Shown here: positions 19,535 to 32,480 of the stretch, piece by piece | How the letters are laid out: each line of letters begins with the position of its first letter | How positions within the stretch are numbered: position 1 is the stretch's first letter | Assembly (NCBI GenBank): GCA_936450465.1 | Contig: OW388291.1 | Location: forward strand, 78,587,936 to 78,651,935 | Length of the DNA: 64,000 nt | Direction: 5' to 3' | From: Gibbula magus | Lineage: Eukaryota > Mollusca > Gastropoda > Trochida > Trochidae | The notes under the pieces: model-generated | Databases searched by the model: none | What the model saw: only the letters and a program-made list of their open reading frames with translations | What the model was told of the DNA's origin: nothing | Position numbers and translations under genes: made by a program

Positions 19535-22500
19535 TTTTTAGCTCATCAGGCCTGAAAGGCCCGATGGGCTTATGGCATGGGATGGCGTCCGTCCGTCCGT
19601 CCGTCCGTCCGTAAACTTTTCACTTTTTCGACTTCTTCTCCAGAACCAATTACTCTAGAGAGCTGAAATTTTATGTACAGACTCCTTGGCCAATGGGGAT
19701 TCTAAATTGTAGATTTGGTGACCCTGTGACCCCAAATAAGGGCCCCAGGGGTGATAACCTTAAAAGCTATTTTCATCTTCTTCTCCAGAACCAATGACTC
19801 CAGAGAGCTGAAATTTTATGTACAGACTCCTTGGCCAATGGGGATTCTAAATTGTAGATTTGGTGACCCTGTGACCCCAAATAAGGGCAACAGGGGTCAT
19901 AACCTAAAAAGCTATTTTCATCTTCTTCTCCAGAACCAATGACTCCAGAGAGCTGAAATTATATGTACAGACTCCTTGGCCAATGGGGATTCTAAATTGT
20001 AGATTTGGTGACCCTGTGACCCCAAATAAGGGCCTCAGTGGCCATTACCTAAAATCCTGTTTTCATCTTTTTCTCCGGAACAAAAAGATCTAGAAGGCTG
20101 TAATATTGTATGCAAACTCTTTAGCCAATGGGGATTCTAACTTGTAAATTTGGTGACCCTGTGACCCCAAATATGGGCCACAGCCTAAAAAACCTTTGAA
20201 AATGAATTTTGAGCTGATATTTTATGTGCACTTCATTCACTTTATTTGAAATGTATGTCGATTTGAGATAACAATCTACATTGTGGACATGTTTGTCAAA
20301 TTGATGTAATCAATGTGAAATGAGAACTATTGAATAGCCTATGAACTGAAAATTGTGACAAGTCATAAAGGACTAATTTGAAGAGGAGTTAAGAATTCTT
20401 TTATTTTACATGAGATATGTGAACTGCATATGACTGGTGATGAAATGATAAGATAAGATTATTTTCATCTTCTTCTCCAGAACGAAAAGACCTAGAAGGT
20501 TGTCATGTTGTGTAATGAGTCTTTAGCCAATGGAGATTCTAAATTGTAGATTTGGTGAAGCTGTGGCCCCAAATAAGGGCCTCACAGGCCATTACCTAAA
20601 ATCCTGTTTTCATCTTTTTCTCCGGAACAAAAAGATCTAGAAGGCTGTAATATTGTATGCAAACTCTTTAGCCAATGGGGATTAAAACTTGTAAATTTGG
20701 TGACCCTGTGACCCCAAATATGGGCCACAGCCTAAAAAAACCCTTTGAAAATTAATTTTGAACTGATATTTTATGACACTTCATTCACTTTATTTGAAAT
20801 GTATACTTGAGATAACAATCTACATTGTGGACATGTTTGTCAAATTGATGTAATCAATGTGAAATGAGAACTATTGAATAGCCTATGAACTGAAAATTGT
20901 GACAAGTCATAAAGGACTAAATTGAAGAGGAGTTAAGAATTATTTTATTTTACATGAGATATGTGAACTGCATATGACTGGTGATGAAATGGTAAGATAA
21001 GATTATTTTCATCTTCTTCTCCAGAACGTAAAGACCTAGAAGGTTGTCATGTTGTGTAATGAGTCTTTAGCCAATGGAGATTCTAAATTGTAGATTTGGT
21101 GAAGCTGTGGCCCCAAATAAGGGCCTCACAGGCCATTACCTAAAATCCTGTTTTCATCTTTTTCTCCGGAACAAAAAGATCTAGAAGGCTGTAATATTGT
21201 ATGCAAACTCTTTAGCCAATGGGGATTCAAACCTGTAAATTTGGTGACCCTGTGACCCCAAATATGGGCCACAGCCTAAAAAAACCCTTTGAAAATTAAT
21301 TTTTAACTGATATTTTATGACACTTCATTCACTTTATTTGAAATGTATACTTGAGATAACAATCTACATTGTGGACATGTTTGTCAAATTGATGTAATCA
21401 ATGTGAAATGAGAACTATTGAATAGCCTATGAACTGAAAATTGTGACAAGTCATAAAGGACTAAATTGAAGAGGAGTTAAGAATTCTTTTATTTTACATG
21501 AGATATGTGAACTGCATATGACTGGTGATGAAATGGTAAGATAAGATTATTTTCATCTTCTTCTCCAGAACGTAAAGACCTAGAAGGTTGTCATGTTGTG
21601 TAATGAGTCTTTAGCCAATGGAGATTCTAAATTGTAGATTTGGTGAAGCTGTGGCCCCAAATAAGGGCCTCACAGGCCATTACCTAAAATCCTGTTTTCA
21701 TCTTTTTCTCCGGAACAAAAAGATCTAGAAGGCTGTAATATTGTATGCAAACTCTTTAGCCAATGGGGATTCAAACTTGTAAATTTGGTGACCCTGTGAC
21801 CCCAAATATGGGCCACAGCCTAAAAAAACCCTTTGAAAATTAATTTTGAACTGATATTTTATGACACTTCATTCACTTTATTTGAAATGTATACTTGAGA
21901 TAACAATCTACATTGTGGACATGTTTGTCAAATTGATGTAATCAATGTGAAATGAGAACTATTGAATAGCCTATGAACTGAAAATTGTGACAAGGCATAA
22001 AGGACTAAATTGAAGAGGAGTTAAGAATTCTTTTATTTTACATGAGATATGTGAACTGCATATGACTGGTGATGAAATGATAAGATAAGATTATTTTCAT
22101 CTTCTTCTCCAGAACGAAAAGACCTAGAAGGTTGTCATGTTGTGTAATGAGTCTTTAGCCAATGGAGATTCTAAATTGTAGATTTGGTGACCCTGTGGCC
22201 CCAAATAAGGGCCTCACAGGCCGTTAACTAAAATCCTGTTTTCATCTTTTTCTCCGGAACAAAAAGATCTAGAAGGCTGTAATATTGTATGCAAACTCTT
22301 GAGCCAATGGGGATTCAAACTTGTAAATTTGGTGACCCTGTGACCCCAAATATGGGCCACAGCCTAAAAAAACCTTTGAAAATGAATTTTGAGCTGATAT
22401 TTTATGTGCACTTCATTCACTTTATTTGAAATGTATGTCGACTTAAGATAACAATCTACATTGTGGACATGTTTGTCAAATTGATGTAATCAATGTGAAA

Positions 22501-23220
22501 TGAGAACTATTGAATAGCCTATGAACTGAAAATTGTGACAAGCCACAAAGGACTAAGTTGAAGAGGAGTTAAGAATTCTTTTATTTTACATGAGATATGT
22601 GAACTGCATATGACTGGTTATGAAATGATAAGATAAGATTATTTTCATCTTTTCCTCCAGAACGAAAAGACCTAGAAGGTTGTCATGTTGTGTAAAGAGT
22701 CTTTAGCCAATGGAGATTCTAAATTGTAGATTTGGTGACCCAGTGGCCCCAAATAAGGGCCTCACAGGCCATTACCTAAAATCCTGTTTTCATCCAGAAC
22801 AAACTAGAAGGAATATTTTGTTCAGAATGTTTAGATGTTTGGATGACAAGGCTTAGAACCGAGATTGTTTAGCCAAGGTGATTCTAAATTGTACTATGTA
22901 CCATGAGATTCATCACATTGCCTGTTCTCTTTAAACCTTATACAGTTAGATCAGTGCTGCCAGTGTTTAGTGCAAGCAAGAGTCTATTACATAATTTGGC
23001 GGTAAAACACAAAAAACACAGCTGGCTGTAACCAGAGCCAAGGGGTCAGAATATTGCATAATCTCCTGTGTGTTGACCTTGCTGAGTGCTCTCTCTCAAT
23101 TTCAAGAATAAGATTTGTCAGGGTTAGGGATTGTACATTATATTGAGACAACATATTTCTGTCTTCATCATCAAACAAAATAAACTCTGATGAGCTACAG
23201 AGCCCATGGCTCTATTTTTT
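19535..23220 (+). mobile_element. Repeat element with TAGCTCATCAGG ends, copy 1 (3.7 kb)
   Basis: It starts TTTTTAGCTCATCAGG followed by a GGCCTGAAAGGCC hairpin, GATGGGCTTATGGCATGG and a GTCC microsatellite. It ends CTGATGAGCTACAGAGCCC and a second hairpin (AGAGCCCATGGCTCT), then ATTTTTT. The start and end carry inverted TAGCTCATCAG blocks. The core is made of about 120-bp subunits (TTCTCCAGAACCAATGACTC, TGACCCTGTGACCCCAAATA) and a larger 544-bp array. No protein is encoded. Ends, hairpins, T-rich flanks and tandem core resemble non-autonomous Helentron/Helitron2 (HINE) elements; this class is an inference. Confidence 0.7.
20040..22800 (+). repeat. 544-bp higher-order tandem repeat
   Basis: The block TTCTCCGGAACAAAAAGATC recurs at 20071, 20618, 21162, 21706 and 22250, a spacing of 547, 544, 544 and 544 bp. 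Each large unit contains two related subunits of the element core plus an AT-rich spacer (CATTGTGGACATGTTTG). Copies are very similar, with only a few differences between adjacent units, so the array is young or homogenised. Confidence 0.93.
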
Positions 23221-24050
23221 CCTAGAAGGTTTTGAGAACTCATATACATAACTTCTTACTTATGCCCATGGGGAATTTTTTTGACATGTTCACATTCAAG
23301 GTTGAAGGTCAAGGTCATGAGTCCTGAAATCACTACAAAAATCCTTGTGAACACATTAACTTCAACAACTTCTGTGCTATCAGGCCCTAACTTGGTATAT
23401 ATCAACTATGGAGAAAGACTGAGATTTGAAAAGGTTTTCGCTAAAATCTGTCCAAGGTCAAGGTCACAGCGAGGTCACAACTTAAGCATGCAGTTGCGAA
23501 CATGCCTTATTTTAACTATTAACACTTTGAATCATTACATGATTGTTATACACAATGAAAAGTGATCATTGACTGTGTGACCGTGAAGATCAAAGGTCAA
23601 AGGTCACGAGATATGGTCATGGTGACCAGTTCTGAAATCTCTAAATAACTTAGAAGGTATTAACACCTCATATACATAGCTTCTTTCTTATAAATCTGGT
23701 GAATGATTTTGACATGTTCACATTCAAGGTCAAAGGTCAAGGTCATGAGTTCTTAAATCACTACAATAATCCTTGAAAACATGATTACTTCAAACATTTT
23801 TGTGCTGTCACTCTCTTATTTGGTATATATCAACTATGGAGGAAGACCAAGATTTGAAAACGTTTTCGCTAAAATCTGTCAAAGGTCAAGGTCACAGCAA
23901 GGTCACAACTTGAGCATGCTATTGTGCACACTTTGAGTCATTGCATGATTGTTGTACACAATGAAAAGTAATCATTGATGGTGTGACCTTGAAGGTCAAA
24001 GGTCAAGGTCATGAGATATTGGTTAAGGCCATGTTAATCCTTTGATCCAA
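23218..24050. repeat. About 428-bp tandem duplication rich in AGGTCA
   Basis: GACATGTTCACATTCAAGGT occurs at 23283 and again at 23711. Shared flanks (CTCATATACATA, TTGGTATATATCAACTATGG) show two diverged units. Each unit has several AAGGTCAAGGTCA or AGGTCAAAGGTCA direct repeats. The 94-codon open frame at 23281-23565 is in this repeat and has no recognised domain. Confidence 0.8.
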
Positions 24051-24316
24051 TTTTGAAATCAGAAATAGGTTTTAACAACAAACTTGAGAAAAGTGACTCC
24101 AGTGATGATTCAACTTGTTAGAATAACTTGAATAATGAACATATTTTTGTCCCAAAAAAATTCCCATTTTATTTATGCTGAGGAGAAGGCGGAACCGGGA
24201 AAGGCGAGACCCAAAGTTTCAGAGCTGCTCTGCTTTTGCGGTGTCTAGTTCTAGTTCTAGTTCTTTCACTGGTTGATATCCAGTCATATAATTCATTATG
24301 TCAATTACGGCATGAG

Positions 24317-26714
24317 TTTTTAGCTCATCTGGCCTGAAAGGCCCGATGGGCTTATGGCATGGGATGGCGTCCGTCCATCCGTCCGTCCGTCCGTCTGTCC
24401 GTCCGTCTGTCCGTCCGTCCGTCCGTCCGTAAACTTTTCGCTTTTTCGACTTCTTCTCCAGAACCAATGACTCCAGAGAGCTGAAATTTAATGTACAGAC
24501 TCCTTGGCTGAAGGGGATACTAAATTGTAAATTTGGTGACCCTGTGACCCCAAATGTGGGTCACAGGGGCCATAACCTTAAAAGCTATTTTCATCTTCTT
24601 CTCCAGAACCAATGACTCCAGAGAGCTGAAATTTTATGTACAGACTCCTTGGCTGAAAGGGATTCTAAATTGTAGATTTGGTGACCCTGTGACCCCAAGT
24701 GTGGCTCACAGGGGTCATTACCTAAAAAAAACTATTTTCATCTTCTTCTCCAGTCCCAATGAACGTAGAGAGCTGAAATTTTATGTACATACTCCTTGAC
24801 TGAAGGGGATTCTAAATTGTAAATTTGGTGACAGTGAGACCCCAAATATTGGGTCACAGAGGCAATGACCTAAAATGCTATTTTCATCTTCATCTCCAGT
24901 CCCAATGGCTCTAGCGAGCTGAAATTTTATGTACAGACTCCTTGGCTGTAAGGGATTCTAAATTGTAAATTTGGTGAGTCTGTGACCCCAAATATTGGTC
25001 ACAGGGATCATAACCTAAAAGCCTATTTCAGTTTACAGCATCTTTCTGAGATTATATGTGCACTTCAATCAGTATTAAAGTAGGTAAGGGAGGTAATTTT
25101 AAAGAAAACAGCTGAGTTAAAGGCATTTCATCTTTCTGATGTGAGAGTTCTCACATGTGCTTTGAGAATATAATATGTCTGATGAAAAAGAGATATTAAG
25201 AATTAAAAACTTAGAATTGGAGGTCTAACAAAAATTATAAGTCATATTTTATCTTTGTCTCACATTTCACATATGAGTAATTATTTGTATTTTGCAAGTG
25301 AATTTGCTGATAAAGGTACACAAGTCTAAAAGTATTCTAAAGACTTAATACAGAATCTTTTCTTAAATCTAATATTATGTTCTTTGTAATTTAAGAGTAA
25401 ATAATGGAGTTTTTTAATATCTCATGATATTGTGTAATTATTTGGAGAATTAATTAATTAATTAATGAGAATTTCCAGTACCAGTCAATTTGGTATACCT
25501 TATTTATATCATATCTTATACTTTATAACTGATTTAGTTTTCTATTAACTTTGCAGTTAATTTTATTCAATAGGAACAAGAAATGAGATAGATGTCTACA
25601 TCATGGACATGTTTAATGTGAATCTATTTGAAATGAGAACTATTGAATACCCTTTGAAGGAATAACTTGAAGAGGAATTAAATTTTTTCATTTTACATGA
25701 GATATGTGAACTGAATATGACTAGTGATGACTGGTGATAACATAGGACTATAAAAGAAGTAGCTATATGAGATTGTGACATCACACCTATTTTCATCATC
25801 TTCTCCAGTACAGAAAAATAATTAATTGTAGGAAAAACTGCATCTAACATATAAATTTTACTGGCTGTGAGTCCAGTGTCTGCATGTTATGTAATTGCAT
25901 TGTGTTGACCTCTTCCTGGCAGAAGGATGAAAACTGATAGTTACACAGAGGTTTCAGGTTACTTCAAACTACTGTGCAGCACTGTGTTATAGACTGTGCG
26001 TGAGACTGCTTTAGTCTTCCACTGACTCTAAAAAAGAATTTATTCTTAGAATATCACCATTTTATCAAATATATAAGGAGCCTATAAGAAATGGTGAAAA
26101 AGAATTTACTAAAAAAAAATCACCAATTTATTAAGTATTCAAATGGAGCCTATGAGAAATGGGATTTTCAAAAACTGAGGCTCCTATTCATTATGTAATA
26201 AATGTTGGTATTGCCATAATGCAATTAAGAATTAAAACAATATAATGCAAAGGTGTATGATATTCATAACGAATGTTGATTTATGTGTAACCAATTTTGA
26301 TAATAATTAGCAGGGGTCATGACCTAAGAATGTTTTTTTCATTTTCTTCTACAGCCCCAGGCAATTATTGCAATAGCTTACAGTGGTGAATTGTATGCAA
26401 AGAATGGTACCCGGTATATTCATTATTATATAATGTGTGTACGATCTTAAAAAATAGTATGATCTCTCCACCACATTATTATATGTTTGATGCCAGCAAT
26501 TTATTTCCAAGCTTTGTGTTGCTCTTTCAACACACATATATATAGCAGATTGGCAAAGTTATGGTAACAAAATATTTTTAAACTGCTTTAATCGTTTCAC
26601 TACCTAGATTCTTATTACTACATTCCATTATCTGACCATTGCTATAAAGTCCACTCCATAACATACCCCACTTATTATCTCCTGATGAGCTACAGAGGCC
26701 ATGACTCTATTTTT
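24317..26714 (+). mobile_element. Repeat element with TAGCTCATCAGG ends, copy 2 (2.4 kb)
   Basis: The left end TTTTTAGCTCATCTGGCC, hairpin and GATGGGCTTATGGCATGG are as in copy 1, with a longer GTCC/GTCT microsatellite (24366-24431). Four to five core subunits of about 140 bp follow to about 25040 (GAGAGCTGAAATTT, TGACCCCAAAT). Then comes about 1.6 kb of AT-rich sequence and the shared right end CTGATGAGCTACAGAGGCC with CTCTATTTTT at about 26705-26714. The microsatellite explains the GRTDGRTDG-type open frame on the minus strand. Confidence 0.65.
26028..26165. repeat. About 75-bp direct duplication
   Basis: Two units share AAAGAATTTA, ATCACCA, GGAGCCTAT and GAGAAATGG-type blocks. They lie in the AT-rich part of repeat element copy 2. 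Confidence 0.6.
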
Positions 26715-29700
26715 AATCAAAATCAAATCCAAACAGTTTCGCTCGATTCACCACCAGATATCAGTTTTGATCCCTGCAGATAACTGAAACACTGAGAATG
26801 GCATGATGAACCCCGGCTATTGAGTACTTCTACATAAGCGTGAGTTACCAGTCTGTCCGTCTGTTTATAACGTTGCAGTTAGGAAACTGGGAGTGCTGTC
26901 ACTGTTGTCAGGCGAAAATCGAAGCATAAAATACAATAACATACATGTGCGGAATGGAGCTATATAATCCGTAGGACTTTTCTTGACTCTGAAACCAGAC
27001 TGGTAGGGAAATCCTAGCTGTTCACTGGGTTTGAAGATATTTTAAAACATAAATTATGAAATTTGAAAATGTAAATTTTGAAAATCAAAATCCAGGAACA
27101 AACGTAACAAATCAAAACTGTAACAATGCATGACTATATAACTTAACTAATAGATCCAAGAGGGCCAGCACGGATACGTGTACCGTTATTATCTAGATCT
27201 AATGTCATTAGCAAAATCAGCCCAATAGCAGGATGATGCCGGGTGCTCAAACAGCTGTAGGACAATCCGTCGACCAGACGGTTTGAAGACGTGCACTCCG
27301 ATGGATCCGGTAACAGAAAATAACAATAAAACTTGTTTGTGTAAGTATGTTTATATTCAATTTTACACTAAACCTACTCGACGTCAATTAACAACAAATG
27401 GTAGACGTCGTGGATGTGAAAGACGGTAAGTCATCGCCAATGTAAACAATTGACACCATCCTGATCTAAACTTGTTAATCCATTGACAAATTCATATTTC
27501 ATTTTAGTATGTAAAAACGTTTACATTACTTTCGTGTTATGAAATACAATGAGAACTTATTTAATAATGTTGTCAGAAGTCATATATACGCAATACCAAT
27601 ATATATTTTTAGGAACAACAATGTTCAAACATGCAGTGTTGTATTCGTCTACGAACTGGTTCCTTCTACGAAAACATCGCATATCGTTCAAACTGTCGTC
27701 CCTGATTTCAACTAAGTGTCATATAGATGTCATATTTTTTATTTATCAATTCAAGGAATGTTGGAAAATGAACATATCTAGGCTCTTCTTTTTCTTTTTT
27801 TCTTTTTAGATTCGGGGTTTTTTCACGAACTTTTCACTTGACATGTATATTCTTTATTCCTCCCATGGAGAGTTACAACAACAGCAAAACATGAATGTAC
27901 ATTTACAATTTGTATTTACAAGTTAACATTGATATGTATATTGAATGGATATTTTGATAGATTTTTAGACCTACTGAAATGAATACAAGTTTGCAATAAC
28001 AGTCTCAGCATAGAGCTTTTAAGGTCGCATATCTTTGTACAGACAGAAGGACAGGACAACACACATGCTACCAACTCTATGTTCTGCACCAATTCTATGT
28101 AGTACACACGCACTACTAGAGGACTGATGTCAGACAGGGATCACCACAGAGAGTTTATCTGACACTGGTAGCTGGGAGCTGGGGCAGTGACATATCACGT
28201 GTGTCAGGAGATCATCATACAGGTTTCTTCAGTTCGAACAGTCACCACACAGTCCCTGGACGCAACACAGCACACATGTGGACGGCAAAGTTCGCAGCAT
28301 ACCTGAAGTAAATACTAGGCCCTACTAGAATGTGACTTTGATATCTTTAGAATAAAGAGTTTATTATTCATGATAGGTTCATTTCCCGGACTGGAGAATT
28401 GGTTCTGTCATTAACCATGTATATTTCTATTATTGTTCGGAACCCGTCCCTTCAGAAATGTTCAGTTTCCGAAAACATAGGTTCGTTCTCTTCCAAACTA
28501 GGTATTTTACTTGAATCGTATAATCAAGGGGAATATATACAATATATCAAAGTTTGCTTTTATATTCACAATAAAAGACACCATAATTTACAAGTAAACT
28601 TCCCATAAGTTGCACAATTGAAAGGCATTTATAGAAGCAATTCAACCATGTCAATGGAACCATCGTCACTTTCAGCGATGAGTAACAAGAGCAATCTGTA
28701 GCACGGAAATAGTCGAGAAAATCCATTTACACGTGCGTGGTCATAGTGATTGTGCAATTGACAAGTTCGCAACCTCTGAAACCCTTTTTATTGTGTTCTA
28801 AATCATAATTACGAAGAGTGCAATAAAGTAAATTCCGTCTAATGACATCACATTCACGGACGCGCGCTAATCGAGAATACAGGTCTCTTTGAAACAAAAT
28901 CACATCGGATTGTCGTTATATGAAAATTATTTCTCATGTGTCATATGTTGTATATGAAAGAAAGATGTCTTTAGCCATTGATATAATGTACATGTGTTGA
29001 AAAACATATTTACATACTTATAATATCTTTAACTAGTAAACAACTCAGCAAATGCATCGTTACCTTTTGTGACCGACAGGATATGTCGTTTTAATAGCAA
29101 GTATAAATAAACATTTTGCTAAACTGTAAGGGTGTGTGCTATGAACGCATCAAAGGAAACGAAAGTAAATAGATAAATTTCATAAACTTACATCATGAGC
29201 TAACCCATGATATCAAAAAGCAGGTGTAATTTTTTCTTAATAAATAAAAGCAATACAGTCATTGTGTTACATAAATTCAACAGATTAGAATCCGTATCTT
29301 GTGAAGTCGTTGATAAAAGACTGCAGTGGTAAGACTACTTCCTTTGATTAAATCAAATTCATATTTAATTGGTTTATATGGGAAATAAATGGCGAAATCC
29401 GACCTTACGCTAGAATACAAGCCTGCGTCTGTATGTTGTTTCATTTGAAGTCTAAAGAGACGATATTTCATTCTGCAAAGTGATTAGCGTTTTAAATATG
29501 CCTTTTGAAAAACATCACATGCGTTTTATTGATAGAACTCTTTTAAAGTGTCCCACTGGGTCAGCAATACTTTTACTTGGAGCCAGATCCTTATTAATCA
29601 TTTGTCCTATCTCCTTGCTTCTCTATTCTCCCGGCTGAGACTAAACAAGACGTCACGACGGACCGGGCAAAAACCTGTACACGTGAGAGATTCAACGAGG

Positions 29701-29870
29701 TCTTTTCATCATCACATCTCTATCCACATAAAAAAGACACAGCTATCGCCTTGCCCAATCTTTACACAGGGTTAATTAATGGTTTGTTCCCCTCTTTAGT
29801 CGAGTTCGAATCTATGAACATGTGGCTTTATCTGGCTTGAGTAGGCAATCCTAAATGAAGTTACACAGCT
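26715..29870. other. Intergenic, no gene seen
   Basis: Mostly AT-rich sequence with short unsupported open frames (86 codons or fewer). The stretch at 27150-27460 and the one at 28100-28320 are less AT-rich and might be regulatory, but I see no specific signal. Confidence 0.5.
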
Positions 29871-29875
29871 GTGTC

Positions 29876-29930
29876 TATCTGCGCATGCGCCCTGGAGCTG
29901 CATCATGATTGGCCAATCTTGTAATCTTAG
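29876..29930. promoter_or_regulatory. Promoter-like site pair: NRF1-type palindrome and double CCAAT
   Basis: GCGCATGCGC at 29881-29890 is a perfect NRF1-type palindrome. GATTGGCCAATC about 27 bp downstream holds two CCAAT boxes in opposite orientation. Such pairs are typical of TATA-less animal promoters. No adjoining coding exon is seen on either strand, so a non-coding transcript or an enhancer is possible. Confidence 0.4.
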
Positions 29931-30562
29931 ACTCAAGAATGTCCAGTGTCAAATAAGAATAACTGATCACTTCTAATTCAAACACGTAACATCTGTTTGA
30001 TGGAATCATGTGTTATTTATTTCAGTGTGTTTCCATGAATCACACGCATATTATTTCAAAGAGTCGCCTGTCAAATACGATTCAGTCTGTTTACTCCAAA
30101 TTCTTATTTATACACTCAGTGGTCCCCCTGGAGAATGCGACATACATACAGATGTCCCCCTACAGAAATTTATATCAATATTATTTTGAGATTGGAAACT
30201 ATGCATGGTTTCATATTGGTTAGTCGGATTCTTTGGGGTTTCTTGAGGGATAGCTGCAGAAATGTTTTATTTTGAAGCATCATCTAAATTTAACATCAAC
30301 CAATTCTATATTCCAATACAACACCCCAATATTAAATATTTAAATATCATATGAACCATAATGTGAACTGTTGAATTTTGAAAATTAGGGTGTTTCCTAA
30401 ACTGAAATATATGTATTGCATGCATCTTGCAGAAATTAACTTCAAACATATCCTGATTTCATTATTTAATGATTATGTGCTGAATAAATTCGAGAGTTTT
30501 TTCGCCTCACTAAGACTGCAGGAGAATGAACGTCTTCTTTTGAACTTCAAATAGCTTTTGCA

Positions 30563-31322
30563 TTTTTAGCTCATCAGGCCTGAAAGGCCCGATGGGCTTA
30601 TGGCATGGCATGGTGTCCGGCGTCCGTCCATCCGTCCGTCCATCCGTCCATCCGTAAACTTTTCGCTTTTTCGACTTCTTCTCCAGAACCAATGATTCCA
30701 CAGAGCTGAAATTTTATGTGCAGACTCCTTGACCAATGGAGATTCTAAATTGTAGATTTCGTGACCCCGTGACCCCAAATTGGGTCACCAGGGTCACATC
30801 CTTAAAAACTTATTTTCATCTTCTTCTTCAGTTCCAAAAGGTCTAGAGAGCTGGAAAGTTGTGTGCAGACTCCTTGGCCAATGGGGATTCTAAATTGTAG
30901 ATTATGTGACCCCGTGACCCCAAATGGGGTCACAGGGGTCACATCCTTAAAAACCTATTTTCATCTTCTTCTTCAGTTCCAAAAGGGCCAGAGAGCTGAA
31001 AAGTTGTGTGCAGATTGTAGATTTCGTGACCCCGTGACCCCAAATGGGGTCACAGGGGTCACATCCTTAAAAACCTATTTTCATCTTCTTCTCCAGTTCC
31101 AAAAGGGCTAGAGAGCTGAAAAGTTGTGTGCAGACTCCTTGGCCAATGGGGATTCTAAATTGTAGATTATGTGACCCCGCGACCCCAAATGGGGTGACAG
31201 TGGTCAAGATCTAAGAACCTATCTTTTGCTTGTAAACAATAACTTAAATAACTTAAATATACAACTTTAGATAGTAAATCAATGAAATCCTGATGAGCTA
31301 CAGAGCCCATGGCTCTATTTTT
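30563..31322 (+). mobile_element. Repeat element with TAGCTCATCAGG ends, copy 3 (0.76 kb)
   Basis: It starts TTTTTAGCTCATCAGGCC and hairpin (GGCCTGAAAGGCC), followed by GATGGGCTTATGGCATGG and a GTCC/ATCC microsatellite (30615-30655). About four core subunits follow (GTGACCCCGTGACCCCAAAT). The right end CTGATGAGCTACAGAGCCC with CTCTATTTTT is at about 31291-31322. This is the shortest of the three complete copies and the clearest view of both ends. Confidence 0.75.
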
Positions 31323-32134
31323 ATGACTGTTAGTGAAACGCGTATTGACATTAAAGTGAAGCATTATAACAACAACTATAACATACTCATATATACTATA
31401 TCCAAACAACCACCAGAACAACCGATACCACAATTTACTAACGTTTACCATATTCACAATTCTATTTAAACACAGAATTTAATAGCCTCATCCTAATAGA
31501 CTGGAAATATAATTAATGAAAGCCACAAAGTTGTTTAAAACACCATTCATACTATGGCAGGTATCGTTTACCATGAAAATGTTTTTCCTTACTAACGAAG
31601 CTGCTGCTACCAGGTACGGTACCCTAGTGATGCGGTGAACCACTGACACATTTGACAGCTGCTCTCAATAAGTTTTCAGATTTGGATGAAAATGTATTCT
31701 ATATGATAGCTTTGTGTTGAAGCAATTGAATTGATTTGTGATGAGTCAGTAACGACCAGCAGCATCATACAATCAGAACACTCCTCAACAAAAAAACCGT
31801 CATTATAACTTCACCATCCCAAAGAATTTTTCGCAACTGCCTACCCCATGATCACCCTAAAAATATTAAAACTCCTTCACAGTCCGACACTCGAAAATGG
31901 TGTTACATCCTTCATTTATACGATGTCATAAACCTATATTAAACAGGAATAGTTATCTCCATTTTCTAGCCCTAAACCTTAGTCCAGCATCCTCTAGAAC
32001 CCCTCCCCATCCGCGTCCTGTGTACTACTTCAATTACAAATATACAAAATCGTTCTCCAAAGACATCTCTATCTCAATCGACTAGACAAAACCCCACTCC
32101 CACTGCAAAACCTATTACCTGACACCGTTCGGGT

Positions 32135-32214
32135 CCCCTACCCCACACCAACCCTACACCCACAAGAGAGTGTTCTCCTACCCCACACCAACCCTACACC
32201 CACAAGAGAGTGTT
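32135..32214. repeat. 40-bp exact tandem duplication
   Basis: Two adjacent near-identical units containing CCCCACACCAACCCTACACC and CACAAGAGAGTGTT. They lie within a C-rich, G-poor stretch (31790-32250). Confidence 0.85.
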
Positions 32215-32264
32215 ATCCTCCCCCACAAACCGACATCCCAGACCCATACATCTACTTCTTTATT

Positions 32265-32480
32265 CGAGGCCGGTGAGTATTAATGAAAGACCCGACCCCG
32301 GGCCGCTTCAATTACGTGCAGTGCTGCAGATAGCCGTGGGGTGACACTACGCAGTAATTGGACCTTCATTCTCCCTGCCTCGCAACATTTGTATATTAAC
32401 ACAACGCACGTGCATTGGGAGGTGTTTATGGGGTGTCACAGTGTCGATTGTACGTTCAATAAAACACTGATAAGAATTCT
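32265..32480. promoter_or_regulatory. Candidate conserved non-coding element
   Basis: An island of balanced base composition in AT-rich DNA. It has homeodomain-type sites (GTATTAATG, TCAATTACG, CAGTAATTGG), a Fox-like TGTTTATGGG, an E-box-like GCACGTGC and a GATAAG. It lies 10 kb upstream of HLX. Function is inferred from composition only. Confidence 0.3.

Noticed and set aside
24219..24467. Open frame with GRTDGRTDG repeats
   Set aside because: It is the GTCC tetranucleotide microsatellite of the repeat element read on the minus strand.
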